Made by a program: the position numbers and the translations under genes. The notes under the pieces were generated by a model. That model saw only the letters and a program-made list of their open reading frames with translations. It had not been told where the DNA came from and made no database searches. Below, one piece after another: positions 1 through 11,340 of a stretch of DNA of 64,000 nt. The first letter of the stretch is position 1. Every line of letters begins with the position of its first letter. The DNA is from Apium graveolens. Its lineage: Eukaryota > Streptophyta > Magnoliopsida > Apiales > Apiaceae. The DNA lies in the NCBI RefSeq assembly GCF_009905375.1, contig NC_133653.1:54909751-54973750 (forward strand), given 5' to 3'.

Positions 1-547
1 CAGATACCCCATTCAACTGTGGAGTATATGGAGGAGTCCATTGGGAGACTATACCATTTTCTTTGAGATAATCTAGAAACTCTCCATTCAAGTATTCACC
101 ACCTCGATCTGATCGAAGAGTTATAATACTGTGTTTGGTTTGTTTCTCCGCTTTATATTTATATTCTTTGAACTTTTCAAAGGCTTCAGACTTGTGTTTC
201 ATCAAATACACATATCTGAATCTAGATTTATCATCTATGAAAGTAATGAAGTATGAAAATCAACCCATGGCTTGCGTAGACATTGGTCCACATACATCTG
301 TGTGTACCAATCCTAGCAAATCTGCAGCCCTCTCTCCATGTCCACTAAATGGAGATTTGGTCATTTTACCCAATAGACAAGACTCGCATGTAGGATATGA
401 TTCAAAATCAAAGGGGTCAACTAACCCTTCCTTATGCAATGTCCGCAGTCTATTTTCACTAATATGATCTAGCCTACAGTGCCATAAATAGGTCAAATTT
501 TCATTATCTCGTTTTCTTTTGTTAGTTTGCAATCTGAAGTAAATCAT
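1..547 (-). pseudogene. Copia-A GAG-pre-integrase and integrase core, broken, cut by window edge
   Basis: The frame at 547-260 shows the integrase zinc-finger pattern (H-x-H spaced from CESC, then LLGKMTKSPF) and the start of the core with HTDVCGPM. A TGA stop falls at about 258-260 just after QAMG. The same frame then continues to base 1 with FITFIDDKSRF, RSDRGGEYLNGEF and TPPYTPQLNGV. It carries catalytic Asp residues of the D,D-35-E triad (Asp in HTDV and in RSDRG); the Glu would lie outside the window. The upstream protease frame ends at 522 in a different frame, so a small indel lies near 522-547. Copia integrase assignment is firm; the stop and frameshift are seen directly. Confidence 0.85.
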
Positions 548-1114
548 GCTCTACGTCACATACATACAGACCATTATTTAAAATTCCACGTCCATAAAGA
601 ACATTATCTCTAAGAATAGAACATTCATTATTCTTAATTATAAATGAAAAACCATCCATATCCAACATAGGAATAGAAACAATATTTCTCACAATAGAGG
701 GAACGTAATAACAATTATTCAAAATAATAGTCTTGCCCGTAGGCATATGTAAACTAAATGATCCTACAGATATGGCCGCAACCCTTGCTCCATTACCCAT
801 ACGTAGAATCACCTCATCTTTTTCAAGAGTCCTACTTCCCTTTAGTCCTTGCAACGAATTGCAAATATGAAAACTACAGGCGGTATATAATACCCAAGTA
901 GAAATTTGACCTAGTGACATATTAACTTCGATCATGAACATGCCTGAATCAGAAGCGGTAATCTCACTACCCTTCTTCTTCTTCAATTCTGCAAGGTAAA
1001 CCTTGCAGTTCCTCTTCCAGTGCCCCAACTTGTTACAGTGAAAGCAAACAGCTAAATTAGGACCAGTCAACTTGTGAGCATCTAGAATGCTCCGGAGTGA
1101 TAGTGCAGAAGACA
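522..1114 (-). pseudogene. Copia-A gag remnant with zinc knuckle and damaged aspartic protease
   Basis: From the likely gag ATG at 1112-1114 the protein starts MSSALSLRSILDAHKLTGPN, a typical copia gag N-terminus. Within a few codons it runs straight into the zinc knuckle CFHCNKLGHWKRNC (CX2CX4HX4C). The central gag domain of some 200-300 residues is therefore missing by an in-frame internal deletion. The protease follows, but its active site reads WVLYTACSFH where the family has D-T/S-G: the catalytic Asp is Tyr and the Gly is Ala. Conserved downstream protease sequence (LRMGNGARV, YYVPSIVRNIVS) is well kept. The frame ends at 522, where a frameshift separates it from the integrase region. 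Confidence 0.85.
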
Positions 1115-1316
1115 TAACGAATATAGTAAATCTGTAAATGATAAACACATAACAACACTTAGCAAATATTCTATTTCATTTCAAAACACTATATGAATCG
1201 GGTCTTTATTCATAAGTGGCTCCCACTAGTTTATCTAATTTATACAACCCCTAAGTGAAAATTAAGCATTCATAATGCTAGTGGGAATAGAGATCCTACA
1301 TTCCATCACACAACCT

Positions 1317-1612
1317 CGGCTGTAGCACGAAACGTCATGTGATGTTCAATAGGAAGACAACTCTTTTCAATTACATCTTATGTTATTCCCTAATATAACT
1401 TTAGCCTCTTGAATAATTGAGTCACGACTGTAGCACGACAAACTCAATATTCCAAGTCAAGTCTAACCCAACATTTCGTACAATTAAATCAGTCTCCAAC
1501 GGCCCACGGCTGTAGCACGTAACGACCTTTAGATTCTAATTCAATGTACACATCTCTATGTAATAGACAAGTATTTTTTATTTCGAAATCAAAGTCCTCG
1601 GCTGTAGCACGA
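1317..1612 (-). repeat. Four dispersed copies of a TCGTGCTACAGCCG motif
   Basis: On the element's sense (minus) strand the motif TCGTGCTACAGCCG recurs at about 1317-1330, 1424-1438 (variant CAGTCG), 1506-1520 (variant ACGTGCTACAGCCG) and 1598-1612, spaced roughly 80-110 bases apart. Flanks between copies are not obviously alike, so this is an interspersed motif rather than a simple tandem repeat. Function unknown; an RNA element in the leader is one possibility. Confidence 0.7.
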
Positions 1613-2317
1613 AATGACAATGATTTAAAAATAAGAACCACTTTCTATCATGTTGGAAGGCTATGACCGACACAAGCCCGTTGTGTCATTGGCCAATTAC
1701 TACTTGATATTATTTAATTTTAGAGGGATTATATTACGTTACAATCATAATCATATTATAAAGAGATTCATCCTTTTAAAATTAAATATTTCAAATCAAT
1801 AATTGATAATCAGATGATTCCCAGATCGGGTGGAGCATTGTCAAGAGGCGTCACTTAATAACCCTTTCTTACAGATAGAAATCTGTTGTTGACAGAATCA
1901 TCCTTTTTCTCAATATTGAAAATTCATATTCAATTACGTGTTTCATAAACACAAGAATCTCATGATCGTATTCATAATATTTATATTAAGGTCATGAAAC
2001 AATTTCACTATACTAGATTGTCTAATAAACGCCTTATGTTAATTAAGTTCACCCAAATCTATCATCGCATGATAAACTAAGCATATATCACATATATAAG
2101 CATGAATAAACGTAAAGGTAGGCATGTTACATCATGTAGCATATTGGTCTAAGCATTATACATCTCTATGTATCACATGAGGCATTTAAAAGCAATTAAA
2201 ATAGTCAAAAACAGCTTTAAAACACTACTGTTAGCTATAAACAGTTCGAAACAATTTCAGAAAATATCATATAATATACTATTAGATGCGTCTCGAAAAG
2301 ACGAATCCAACGGTACC

Positions 2318-2620
2318 AAGCACGCCTCATTATGACCAAGCACGCGCCCACACGCGCCCGAAGAAGCAAACCCACGCGCCATAACGCGCACACGCGCTGT
2401 CAGGCGCGTGTCTGACTTTCGTCCACGCGCCCCACGCGCACACGCGCTTCACGCGCCCTAAACCCTAAGCTGACGTCAGTATAACGTCATCTGATGACGT
2501 CAGCACAGGGCTGACCGTTGACCCGCGCGTGTTTGACACGCACTGCGCGTGACACAGGAGCGCGTGTGCCCCACGCGCGCATGCCAGACGCGCGCTCCTC
2601 TGCCCGTTTCAGACTGTCCC
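2318..2620. repeat. GC-rich ACGCGC-repeat block in AT-rich DNA
   Basis: The hexamer ACGCGC and relatives (CACGCGCCC, CACGCGC) occur many times in about 300 bases, in a surrounding that is mostly AT-rich. The block has unusually many CpG sites for decayed plant transposon DNA, where methylated CpG is normally lost by transition. No reading frame of substance. Confidence 0.6.
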
Positions 2621-2722
2621 CGCCGCCTTTGTACTGCTGCCGATTTCTCCATTGGAGGCTGTGCCTCACCAATCAATGCAGACTAACAGTGCTCTTCTTT
2701 TAAAAACATAACAGCATAAACA

Positions 2723-2741
2723 TATATATATATACTAACAG

Positions 2742-2777
<36 letters not shown>
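2723..2777. repeat. (AT)n microsatellite
   Basis: Almost uninterrupted TA dinucleotides, with a short interruption near 2735. Confidence 0.9.
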
Positions 2778-2780
<3 letters not shown>

Positions 2781-3029
2781 TTACGAATTTAATTAAAACA
2801 ACTTCAAAAATTTATAACAATTAATCCATACATCATAAAATTATGAAAAAAATACCCAGACGATCTATAACACTTGTAGAACCCAGATCTACAGTCAAAA
2901 TAATTCTGAGAAACAATTTCTAATCAATCATAATTAATCCATGATATAACTTGTAAAAATCATAATTAATTCATACAAGCACATAAAATTCTGAAATTTT
3001 TTTCACAGATCTATATGCATACAACCTAT

Positions 3030-3041
3030 GCTCTGATACCA
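3030..3041 (-). other. Copia-A primer-binding site
   Basis: The minus strand reads TGGTATCAGAGC next to the LTR end. This is complementary to the 3' end of plant initiator tRNA-Met, the usual primer of Ty1/copia elements. It fixes the element on the minus strand and the neighbouring LTR as the 5' LTR. Confidence 0.85.
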
Positions 3042-3042
3042 T

Positions 3043-4672
3043 TGTAGGATTTTATCTATCACAGAAGCATGGTAAAACAATTTTCTTGATATAAAATCCA
3101 AATAAAAGTATACAAATCATGATTAAAACATATGGGATCGATTTCTAACCTTTAAAAGCGATCCAAGAACAACGAGTGGAGATCCTTAGCAGCTGCTCCT
3201 CAAGTGTGAAGCACTCCACCGGTATACACCAAGAAATCGATATAATGAAGGAGGAGGTGGAGAGAATTAGGGTTTTGTAAATTTTTTAGGTTGAGGTAAA
3301 AATAGGATTTATAATAGTATATTTATAGGTAAAATTTTCAGCTGAAATTTTTTCCATAAAATATTATTATTATTAACCCTTTATTATTCTTACTAATAAT
3401 TAAAACACCTTTTAATTATTAATCCTTTTTCTAAACACTTTAGAAATAATTCTCTCTCTTGATTTAATTTCCAAAAATTAAATTCTTAATTAATAATATT
3501 AAGAACTTTTATTAATTAATTTTTAACCAATTAAATCTCATTTAATCAATTATTAAATTTGCCAATTAATTAATTATTTCATAAATAAATAATTATCATC
3601 CATTATTAATTAATTCCTCCACCATTAAATCATTCTCTTTTATGGTGTGACCCTGTAGGTTCAATATTAAGCCGGTAGTAGAAATAAATAATAATAAAAT
3701 TATTTTATCATTATTTATATAAATTCTCTAATTCATTAAATATGATTAATTAATTAATCATATTTATTCTACATCGTGAGGGATACTTCTCAGCATATCG
3801 CGATTATCCGGATAATACGAATTTGCTGCTTAGAATACCAAGAACCTATTCAGTGAGTAGTTATCGTACAATCAATTCCTTCTACCCTGCAATGTCACGA
3901 TTAAATACAAGGCATGAAACTTGTGTCAAGCCTATCTTATTTAATCGCTTGCTTTCCCATTCACTATGCTTAGTTCTATTTAATGTAAATTAGAAACTCC
4001 TTTCTAATTTCATTCACTCTGGCTAGAGATTCCTGAACTAGCATAAGTGGATCAGCATTGAACATTCTCTTCCTTCACTGGAAGGGGTAGATCCTTTATT
4101 GATCATACACTATCTTCGTGTACAAATTCTTATACCCAGTAGAGCCCTTATAATTGTCCCTGGAGACTAAGAACTAAACCAAAGCATAGTTCAGTGTACA
4201 CAAGATGACTATGATGACCTCAAGTCTAAGGATACTTGTACAACTATCACTATGTGAACAACTGCTGACACGTGAGTGAACTCCATCAGTTGTTCAGCTG
4301 TGTGAGTCATGTTCAGTGAACTTATTCTATAATAAGCACCTACATACTAGCTATAGTGTCACCACACAAATGTCTATGAGAACAGACATCCTTCATAATG
4401 AAGCAAGCATTGTATGTACCGATCTTTGCGGATTATTAATTACCAGTTAGTAATCCTACGACCAGGAACTATTTAAGTTTAGAGTTATCAACTTTTAGGT
4501 CTCATTATTATGATCTCATCACAATCCATAAAAAGCTTTACTCTAAACTGTGGTATATCTTATTTAAACACTTAAAATAGATAGAGCCCGCAATAAAAAC
4601 AAAACAAGTCTTTTATTAATATCAATGAAATCAAAACAGATTACATAAAAGTTATTCCTAAATCCTCATACA
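3043..4672 (-). repeat. Copia-A 5' LTR
   Basis: The plus strand begins TGTAGGATTT at 3043 and an imperfect inverted copy (AAATCCTCATACA) ends at 4672, giving the TG...CA ends of an LTR of about 1.63 kb. The outer end is uncertain: similarity to the host LTR (SIRE-B) resumes clearly only at about 4701, so the true end could lie anywhere from 4672 to 4700. No second copy is in the window, so LTR divergence cannot be measured. Confidence 0.7.
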
Positions 4673-5537
4673 TGATTGGACTTAGGACGTATCTCGTTCA
4701 AATCCAACTGGTTGGATTGGTTGTTGATTGTTAATCTAGGATATTGAACTAGTCTACAAGTAGTACTTTGAGATTTTACCTCGAGATCTCCAGTTAGGCA
4801 TATAAAGGACTTGACATCTCGATAATTATATTGGCTTATCGAGATCTCTAATACTCCATAGTTAATTTGACTTGTAGAGGTCTCTAAGTTCTCTATAAGA
4901 GAATTTAGCTTGTCGAGATCTCTCATCTTCATATCTTCACTTTGGCTTATCGAGATCTCTTATGTTCACATCTTCACTTTGGCTTATCGATATCTCTGAG
5001 TTCTCTAGTGGCTTGTTGACTTGTCGATAACTCGGAGTTCTCTAGTGAAATTTGACTTGTCGATAACTCGGAGTTTTCTAGTGAATTTTGACTTGTCAAT
5101 AACTCTGAGTTCTCTAGTGAAGAAATGACTTGTCGTTATCTCCAATCTGCATGTCTTCAATTTGACTTGTCGATATCTCTGAGTTCTCTAGTAGCTTTCC
5201 TGAGTTCTCTATAAGTCATTCTGGAGTTCTCGAATGACTTCTCTATAACACTAAATTTGTGACTTGTAGAGATCTTGACTTAAAATATTTTTCTCAAAAC
5301 AGATTTATTCAACTTCAAGCTTCTTCATAATTCTTCTGAGGCATGATCTTCTTGATCTTCTTCCAGATAGAATTCTTAGGCTTGATACTGTTTACAGAAA
5401 AAGACTCCAGTCTGCTCTTTGACATTTTTACAGACTTTAAGAGTTAAAATACAAAATGCAAACTAAGATTACAAAACAACTTACTTAGGATTGTCAATTT
5501 GACTTACTCTTGTTATTGTGCAGGCATGTCTTGCACA
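4673..5537 (-). repeat. SIRE-B 3' LTR, truncated by Copia-A
   Basis: Bases from about 4701 match the 5' LTR from about 17516 onward. The outer ~510 bases present in the 5' LTR (17002-17515) are missing, as expected if Copia-A was inserted here. On the minus strand the LTR begins TGTGCAAGACATGCC, preceded by a purine-rich tract (TTGAGGGAGAT, 5541-5551) that serves as polypurine tract. The LTR holds 3 units of a 36-bp tandem repeat (about 5026-5135) against 5 in the 5' LTR, and one extra ~38-bp unit near 4930-4985. Confidence 0.85.
5026..5135 (-). repeat. 36-bp tandem repeat, 3 units, in SIRE-B 3' LTR
   Basis: Units begin GACTTGTCGATAACTCGGAG on the plus strand and continue with a TTCTCTAGTGAA-type segment. 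Related shorter motifs (GGCTTATCGAGATCTCT, GAGTTCTCTATAAG) lie on both sides between 4800 and 5260. Compare the five-unit array at 17789-17970. Confidence 0.85.
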
Positions 5538-5848
5538 ATAATCTCCCTCAATTTGTGAGAAGATTGCTTAACACAAATTCATGCCTGTTAACAAGACTAA
5601 CCCCAAGTTATAATGGAAAACAAGACTAATATAGAAATTGATACAATTATAGCAATGTACATTAGATGATTTTGAGTTGAGTAATTACAAGCATCAGACA
5701 AAGACTGGAACTTTTGATTCTTTTCAAATGAGGTCCTATAAATATACAAGAATTTCAAGTTCCTCTATGATTGGAGAGCCTGTTAGAGCTTCTTTCAGTT
5801 TGAGTATGTCTTGCTCTGGATAACCATCTAACATTTCAATTCTGAATT

Positions 5849-8800
5849 TTAAAAATTAAGGCAGCTTTTACATTCAGAAATTTTCCATCTTTGGAGATTC
5901 CGCTCATCCCTTTTGCTTTGAGTTCTTCTGATCTTTTGATGTACATTTTCAATCTCTTCATCATACTTTCTTTTTTTCTCCTCATATTCTGCTTTACTCC
6001 TTGCTCTTCTTTCCTCCCTTGCAATCAACCATTCAGCTAGAACAGATCTCCATGCTCTTGCAGTAGTATCCTTGTCCTTCAACAAACTTATCACTCTCTT
6101 GATTTCTGTTGGAGAGAGAGTGACCATCAAATTGCTTCCAAGAAAAGTGAATGACCCCTTGAAAGTAGATTCTTACTTCCTTTAGAGTAACAACCCAGAC
6201 TATAACTATTTCCTCAGCTAGCTGTTGAAAATAATCTTCATCTGAGATGCACCAATTTAAAGGTAGAAAGTCACTTTGCTTGAAACAGTTCCAGATGGCC
6301 CTTTCAGTAACTTGTACTTTTTCAGCATCCTTAGCCTTCTTAGGTTTCCTCCCAACAGTTTTGTAGTGAATTTTGAGTGAAGGCTTATCTAATGATAAGT
6401 TTGTGATTTTCTTGAGAGATGTTTGGTTAGAGGTGATTGGTGTTTTGAGGAAGGTGTTTGTAGTTTGTTTGTATAGAAACTTTGGCTTAGAGTTTAGAGG
6501 AGGTTTGATGATTGAGGTTGTTGGCTTTGAAGGTTGAGCTAGATTTGTTTGGATTTTTAGGGATTGTTGTGGTTCTGAGCCATCATGCCTTTTCTTGCTT
6601 CTTCTCTCTTCTCCCTTTTTCTTATCTTCTTCCTTCTTCTCATTGTTACTACCAGTTGCTCTTGAAGGTTGACTAGGATTTGAGCCAGATGTTTTTGTTC
6701 ATCATGCTTCTGCTCATCATCATCCTTGTCACTTCTTAGATTAAACTGAGTGGATGGCAACATGGTGTCAGCATTTCTGAGATACCTTTCAAGAATCCTG
6801 ATCATTTCTTCATCTTCAATTTTCTTGATCTTTTTATACTTCAAGTCAAATTGAATAGTCAGGATCAGTCTCATATTCCCTCTCACACAATTCTTGGGCA
6901 TATTGAGGATTTTGTTCTTCTTGGTCTGTGGGCATATGTAGGACACTCCTTTGCTTGGATATAGATAGGCTTCAGTAAAAGCTGTTATCTGTGCATTTTT
7001 AAGTTCATTGAGAAGCTGAGTGTCCTCTGTGATGACTCTATGAACCTTGTCAATCATCACATCCAGCTCAGATGCTCTTAGAGTTCTGAGATTTGAGATA
7101 GAGACTTGAAGGCATCTGTCTACACCACCATCATTGATATTGACCACAATCCTCTTTTGTAGATAATTATCAACATTCAACATTACTGCCCTGACTTGAT
7201 TGATAGTTTTAGCCAATGCTCTTTTATATGTGATGAAGTTATTTTGAAGAGACATTATCAAGACTGCAAGAAGTTCACTGAATTCTTGATCTTGATTTGG
7301 TCCTTCTGCAGCCTTGATGAGTCTTTCTTTGCCAATATCAACTTGAGCACTTGAAGAGCCTTGGCCAACCTGAACATGATTTTTGGATTTAGCTTGAGCA
7401 TCCCTGGATTGTTAAATCCTAGCCTCAATCTCCCCCTTAGTCTTGGTGACAGGCATGAGTAAAGGAGTTGGTAGTTCAGGCCTTATGTCTTCAGGTAGTG
7501 AGGGTAGTGAAATGTTGAGTTTTCCCATAATGGCTCCCAAAGCGACAGAGTTCTGCATTTGGAGATGCTTGTGGGAGTCCACCAATGTCTTAATGTCAGA
7601 TTGTTGACTTTTGACCAGAGAAGTCAAAGCTTGAACTTGAGCAGTGAGAGATACATTAGAGGTTTCTAGAGAAGCCACTTGTGTCTTGAGAGCTTGAAAG
7701 TCTTGTGAAGAGGAGTGTGAAGTAGAGACAGCAGTAGATGGGCCAAGTGAAACTTGCACATATTTCTGAATTTCATCCATAACCAAAGGAGAAGGAGTGT
7801 ATCTTGCAGTATGCATTTGATCCAGCTTCCACCTTATATCATTTGAGTTGATGATGTGATCTTGAACCACCTTGTGCAAAGCTACAAAGGAGTCTTTTAG
7901 TTGTGTAACACTCATGTCAATCCCACTAAGATCATACCTTGACATTTGTTCTAAAAAGGTTTTGAACTGATTTTTGATCTCAGTCTGAGAGGGGATAATT
8001 TGATCCATTTTTCCCTTACCATCCTCATAATCTTGTCTTCATGTCCATTCAATGTGATTTGAAGTGCTTTTCCAAAATTATGGAAAGCCTTGATTTGAGC
8101 TTTGTAGACATCATTGATGGCATCATACACGTCTTGGGGAGTTAATGATCTAGCATTGCTGCCCAAAATGTAATGTACTCCTCCTTGAACTTAGCTAGCA
8201 CAACATCCATTTCAATGGTGAAATCCTTATCCAGCCAAGCATCACAGTTAGCATCCTGACCAGTTTCATCAATAATTTTAGCTTGGTTATCTTCAACATT
8301 AGCCTGGTAGGTGATCATGATAGCTTGGTAGTCATGGTTGGACATGTTGGATGTGAGTAGCTGTTGTGATATTTGTGCAAGGCCTCCAAGTTGATTAACT
8401 CTGAGATCTTCAATGGTGGAAGGTTGATGTGTGGTTTTTTGAAGCCATTGGGAGATTAAGTGTTGTTGTTGTGGTTGTGAGGTGGATGGTTGAGGGTCAA
8501 AACCACTTGTGACTGAAGTCACAGTTAGATTCACAGATTTCTTTGTGTTTATGACAAGTTATTATTCCTCAAATATAGTGAGAAACTCCAATTGAATTGG
8601 AGGGGATTTGAATGGTTTACTGTCATGTGCACCAGTCTCAAGCCTGTATGCTTCTTGCAAAGCACAGTCACATGAATGTGATATGCTTGCCTCCTCCATG
8701 ACAGGATCATTGGCAATTGTACTCCTAGCATCAACTGATAATGCAATTTCTACTAGGGTTTTGAGGGGAGTACATGAGGAACCTCCAATTGAATTGGAGA

Positions 8801-10458
8801 GGATTTAGATAGCTCCCCCTCAGGAGTACTACCCTCAAACCTAACAGTCTGTGAAGACTGATTTGCACATGAAGGTGCATTTGTGACATCCATGGGGTCT
8901 TCAGTAAAAACTGATGAATCCCCCATGATTTTGATGGTGTCATCAAGGTCTACCCCAGCTAGTAGCCTCTCATCATCTGATTGTAGTGTCTGGGTGGTGA
9001 GCAAGGTTTTTTAAACCAAGTTACTTGATTTAGCTTGCACTTTTCAAGTGTTGTAGGAGAGGAAGAAATTTGTAAGATTAAGACTTGTTGCTCAGAATTG
9101 AGTGTTGGCAGCTCCCCCTGAATGGATGAGGGAGCTTCAAAAGATGTGCTCTCACAGTGTTTGCTATCCTTATTTCTCCTACCATACACTTGAATTTCTT
9201 CAGGTGTTGGCTGTGCAGACTCTATACAGGGTGCATTGGGGTGAATGCTCTTTTTAATAGATACACCCTGTTGAGAGGATGTATCTAGAGTCTGTTTAGT
9301 CCCCAATTTTACAATTGCATCCTTTTGGGAGGATACAGAGGTGGTTTGAGTGGTCAGCTCAGATTTCTTACTCTTCTTTGTCCTTTTGACCAAGGGTGAC
9401 TCAGCTTCTATTTGTTCCTCACCACTCTCATCTATAACTGTGAGGGTTGTCTCCTTTCTCTTCTTTTTACTCACTTCACCCTATTGAGAGGATGAAGTGG
9501 TTGGTTTCCTAGCTGCTAGTTGGTTTGAAGAAGTGGTTTCAGCTTAGGAAGGTCCCTATGGGTGTTCTTGTGTTTGTACCTCCACAAGTTCAGGAACCAT
9601 AGTTGTGCTAGACTGTGCATTTGATCTCATGTCAGGCATTGGGTAAGGGTAAGTCCTAAATCTCTCCATCATGAATGGAGTGATTTTAAGACTCACATTT
9701 ACCTTGTTCTTTGTAATAAGTGAACCAAATATTATTTTGGACACTTGCTTACAATTGCCTATTTTGGTGCTATCTATACCATTCAACAAATGTATGTCTG
9801 TTACTTTATGATTTAAAGTAGACATACTAAATCTAGGAAAGAAAATTTACTTACCTATAGCAGATTGGGGCATGGTCAGCCTGGTTGCAAGTTCTTCCAG
9901 GATCAATAGACCAACATTCAAGTGTCTGTTGTGGGCTATTAAGTACACCAGCTTCTGCACCATACTTGAAATGTTGTCATACCTTGTCTTCCTGCATTTG
10001 AAGGCCCTCACTACAAGATCAAACACAAAGGACCATTATTTCCTGAAGTTTGTCATATTCAAGCTTGACAAGTTGATTCTTCCACCATAGTTGTTGAAGT
10101 CCATAAACTCAGTCAGTTCATCCTGGGTTGGCACCTCCACTAAGTTTGCAGTTGGAAGACCCAAAGCTATATTCACATCTTGTTCATTGAACTCTATATG
10201 TTGGCCTCCAACTGAGCAAGTTACCACCAGAGATACAGAGTTGTCATTCATAACAGTCCATACCACAGCAGTTGTCCAAAACTCATGCAGAACATCCAAG
10301 TACAAGACCGGGTTAGCAGTTAGAACTCCTGCAAGGTAAGATTCAACCAAGAATTTTACAAACCCCTTGAAATTATCAGGGGCTTGGTTAGCATCAGTAA
10401 AAGCTAGGTAGTTTGTTCCTTTCTCTGGGATAGTAGCTCTAACAATATTGAGTTCCAT
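5849..10458 (-). pseudogene. SIRE-B third ORF (envelope-position protein), broken into many frames
   Basis: Open segments on the minus strand follow each other at 10458-10036, 9825-9556, 9474-8959, 9004-8753, 8534-8142, 8166-7951, 8008-7412, 7261-6557 and 6130-5849. They imply one protein of roughly 1,500 residues now split by stops and frameshifts. The first segment starts in a strong plant context (AACAACAATGGAA) and contains HEFWTTAVV and ALGLPTANLVEVP. The middle is rich in Ser, Thr, Pro and Lys; 8008-7412 has a coiled-coil-like stretch (LKTQVASLETSNVSL); the C-terminal part is charged and helical (REERRARSKAEYEEKKRKYDEE). I see no signal peptide or clear membrane segment, so an envelope function is not supported. 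Third ORFs downstream of pol are known in SIRE-type elements. Confidence 0.7.
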
Positions 10459-10529
10459 TGTTGTTTAGTGAGAGGGAATGGGTAAGAAAAATTAGTGAGA
10501 AATGAGTGAAAAAAGAGAAAAATCGGTTT

Positions 10530-11100
10530 TGGATTGAAAAGCTAGTTCACTTGAGATCTCGAAGGTGTAAGTATGTATATGTATCGAGATGTCTGGTTAT
10601 TCATAATAAAAGCAAATGACTTGTCGAGAAGTCAAAAATAGACGTTTAGAGTATACTTATCGAGAAGTCAATTTGAAATATGAAAAATAGATCGATAAGT
10701 CATTTTATTTATTCTTGTAGAGAACTAAAAATAAACTTATCGAGATGTCAAATAAATACCCAGTTTGTCTAAAATGGACTGAATTGTTTCTAATTTATTT
10801 GAATAAATTCAAAATAAAATTAGAATAATTTTTCCAAAAGTATTTTATCAAAATAATTTATTGAATTTAAATTATTGTGTTCTGAGTTATTTATAAGTCT
10901 AAAAAGATACTTGTAGAGAACTCTGTAAATTTACACATATAGCGAACTCTACTATGACTTATCGATAAGTCATAATAAAGCTTATGGAGAAGTTAATCGA
11001 GAAGTTAGTAAAATAACTTATCGAGAACTCACTCGAGAAGTCTTAAAGTGACTTGTCGATAAGTCAGTTAGACTTATCAAGAATTCAGTTCTCTATATAC
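10530..11100 (-). promoter_or_regulatory. Array of LTR-type TCGA(T/G)A motifs directly upstream of the third ORF
   Basis: About a dozen copies of (G)ACTTRTCGA-type motifs and their partners (GAGAACTC, GAGAAGTC) lie between the RNase H remnant and the third-ORF start at 10458. Some are perfect palindromes: GACTTATCGATAAGTC at 10956-10971; GACTTGTCGATAAGTC at 11050-11065 is nearly so. The same motif family fills the LTRs of this element. Between the array and the ATG lies a pyrimidine-rich leader on the sense strand (10459-10515). The shared motifs suggest an internal promoter for the third ORF; that is inference. Confidence 0.45.
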
Positions 11101-11340
11101 TTTTGATCAATTTGATTATGCCTTGTATTAATTTTACATATTGAAGATGTAAATTAATATTTTGACAGTTTACTTAAAATTTTGAAAAATTCCAAGCTGA
11201 ATTTGTTTTTGAAAAATAAATATGCAGAGATATCTGAAATATTTATAATTCATATTTCAATTAATTCCCAACCAAATCAAAATTAATTTTGATTTACTAG
11301 AAATTATTCTGCTTCAAACCATTAGCTGAGTTCTTTCCTT

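Larger units (their letters stand above)
1115..3029 (-). other. Copia-A 5' leader between PBS and gag
   Basis: No gene is seen in this 1.9-kb stretch between primer-binding site and gag ATG. It contains four copies of a short motif (1317-1612), a GC-rich block full of ACGCGC (2318-2620) and an (AT)n microsatellite (about 2723-2777). Short ORFs at 2487-2703 on both strands come from the GC-rich block and look non-coding. Long leaders are common in plant copia elements and can hold packaging or translation signals; which of these apply here is unknown. Confidence 0.6.
1..4672 (-). mobile_element. Copia-A: 5' part of a defective Ty1/copia retrotransposon
   Basis: Reading the minus strand from the right, the order is LTR (4672-3043), primer-binding site, a leader of about 1.9 kb, gag remnant, protease, GAG-pre-integrase region and integrase core, which runs off the left edge of the window. 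RT, RNase H and the 3' LTR are not visible here. The order PR-IN is that of Ty1/copia. It lies inside the 3' LTR of SIRE-B: the SIRE-B LTR loses its outer part of about 510 bp exactly where Copia-A begins. Several lesions (gag deletion, protease active-site change, frameshift, stop) show that this copy cannot act on its own. Confidence 0.85.

Noticed and set aside
2487..2703. Small Arg/Ala-rich proteins on both strands
   Set aside because: By-products of the ACGCGC-rich block in the Copia-A leader.
5849..10458. Third ORF of SIRE-B as a true envelope glycoprotein
   Set aside because: No signal peptide, membrane segment or cleavage motif seen; only its position recalls an envelope gene.
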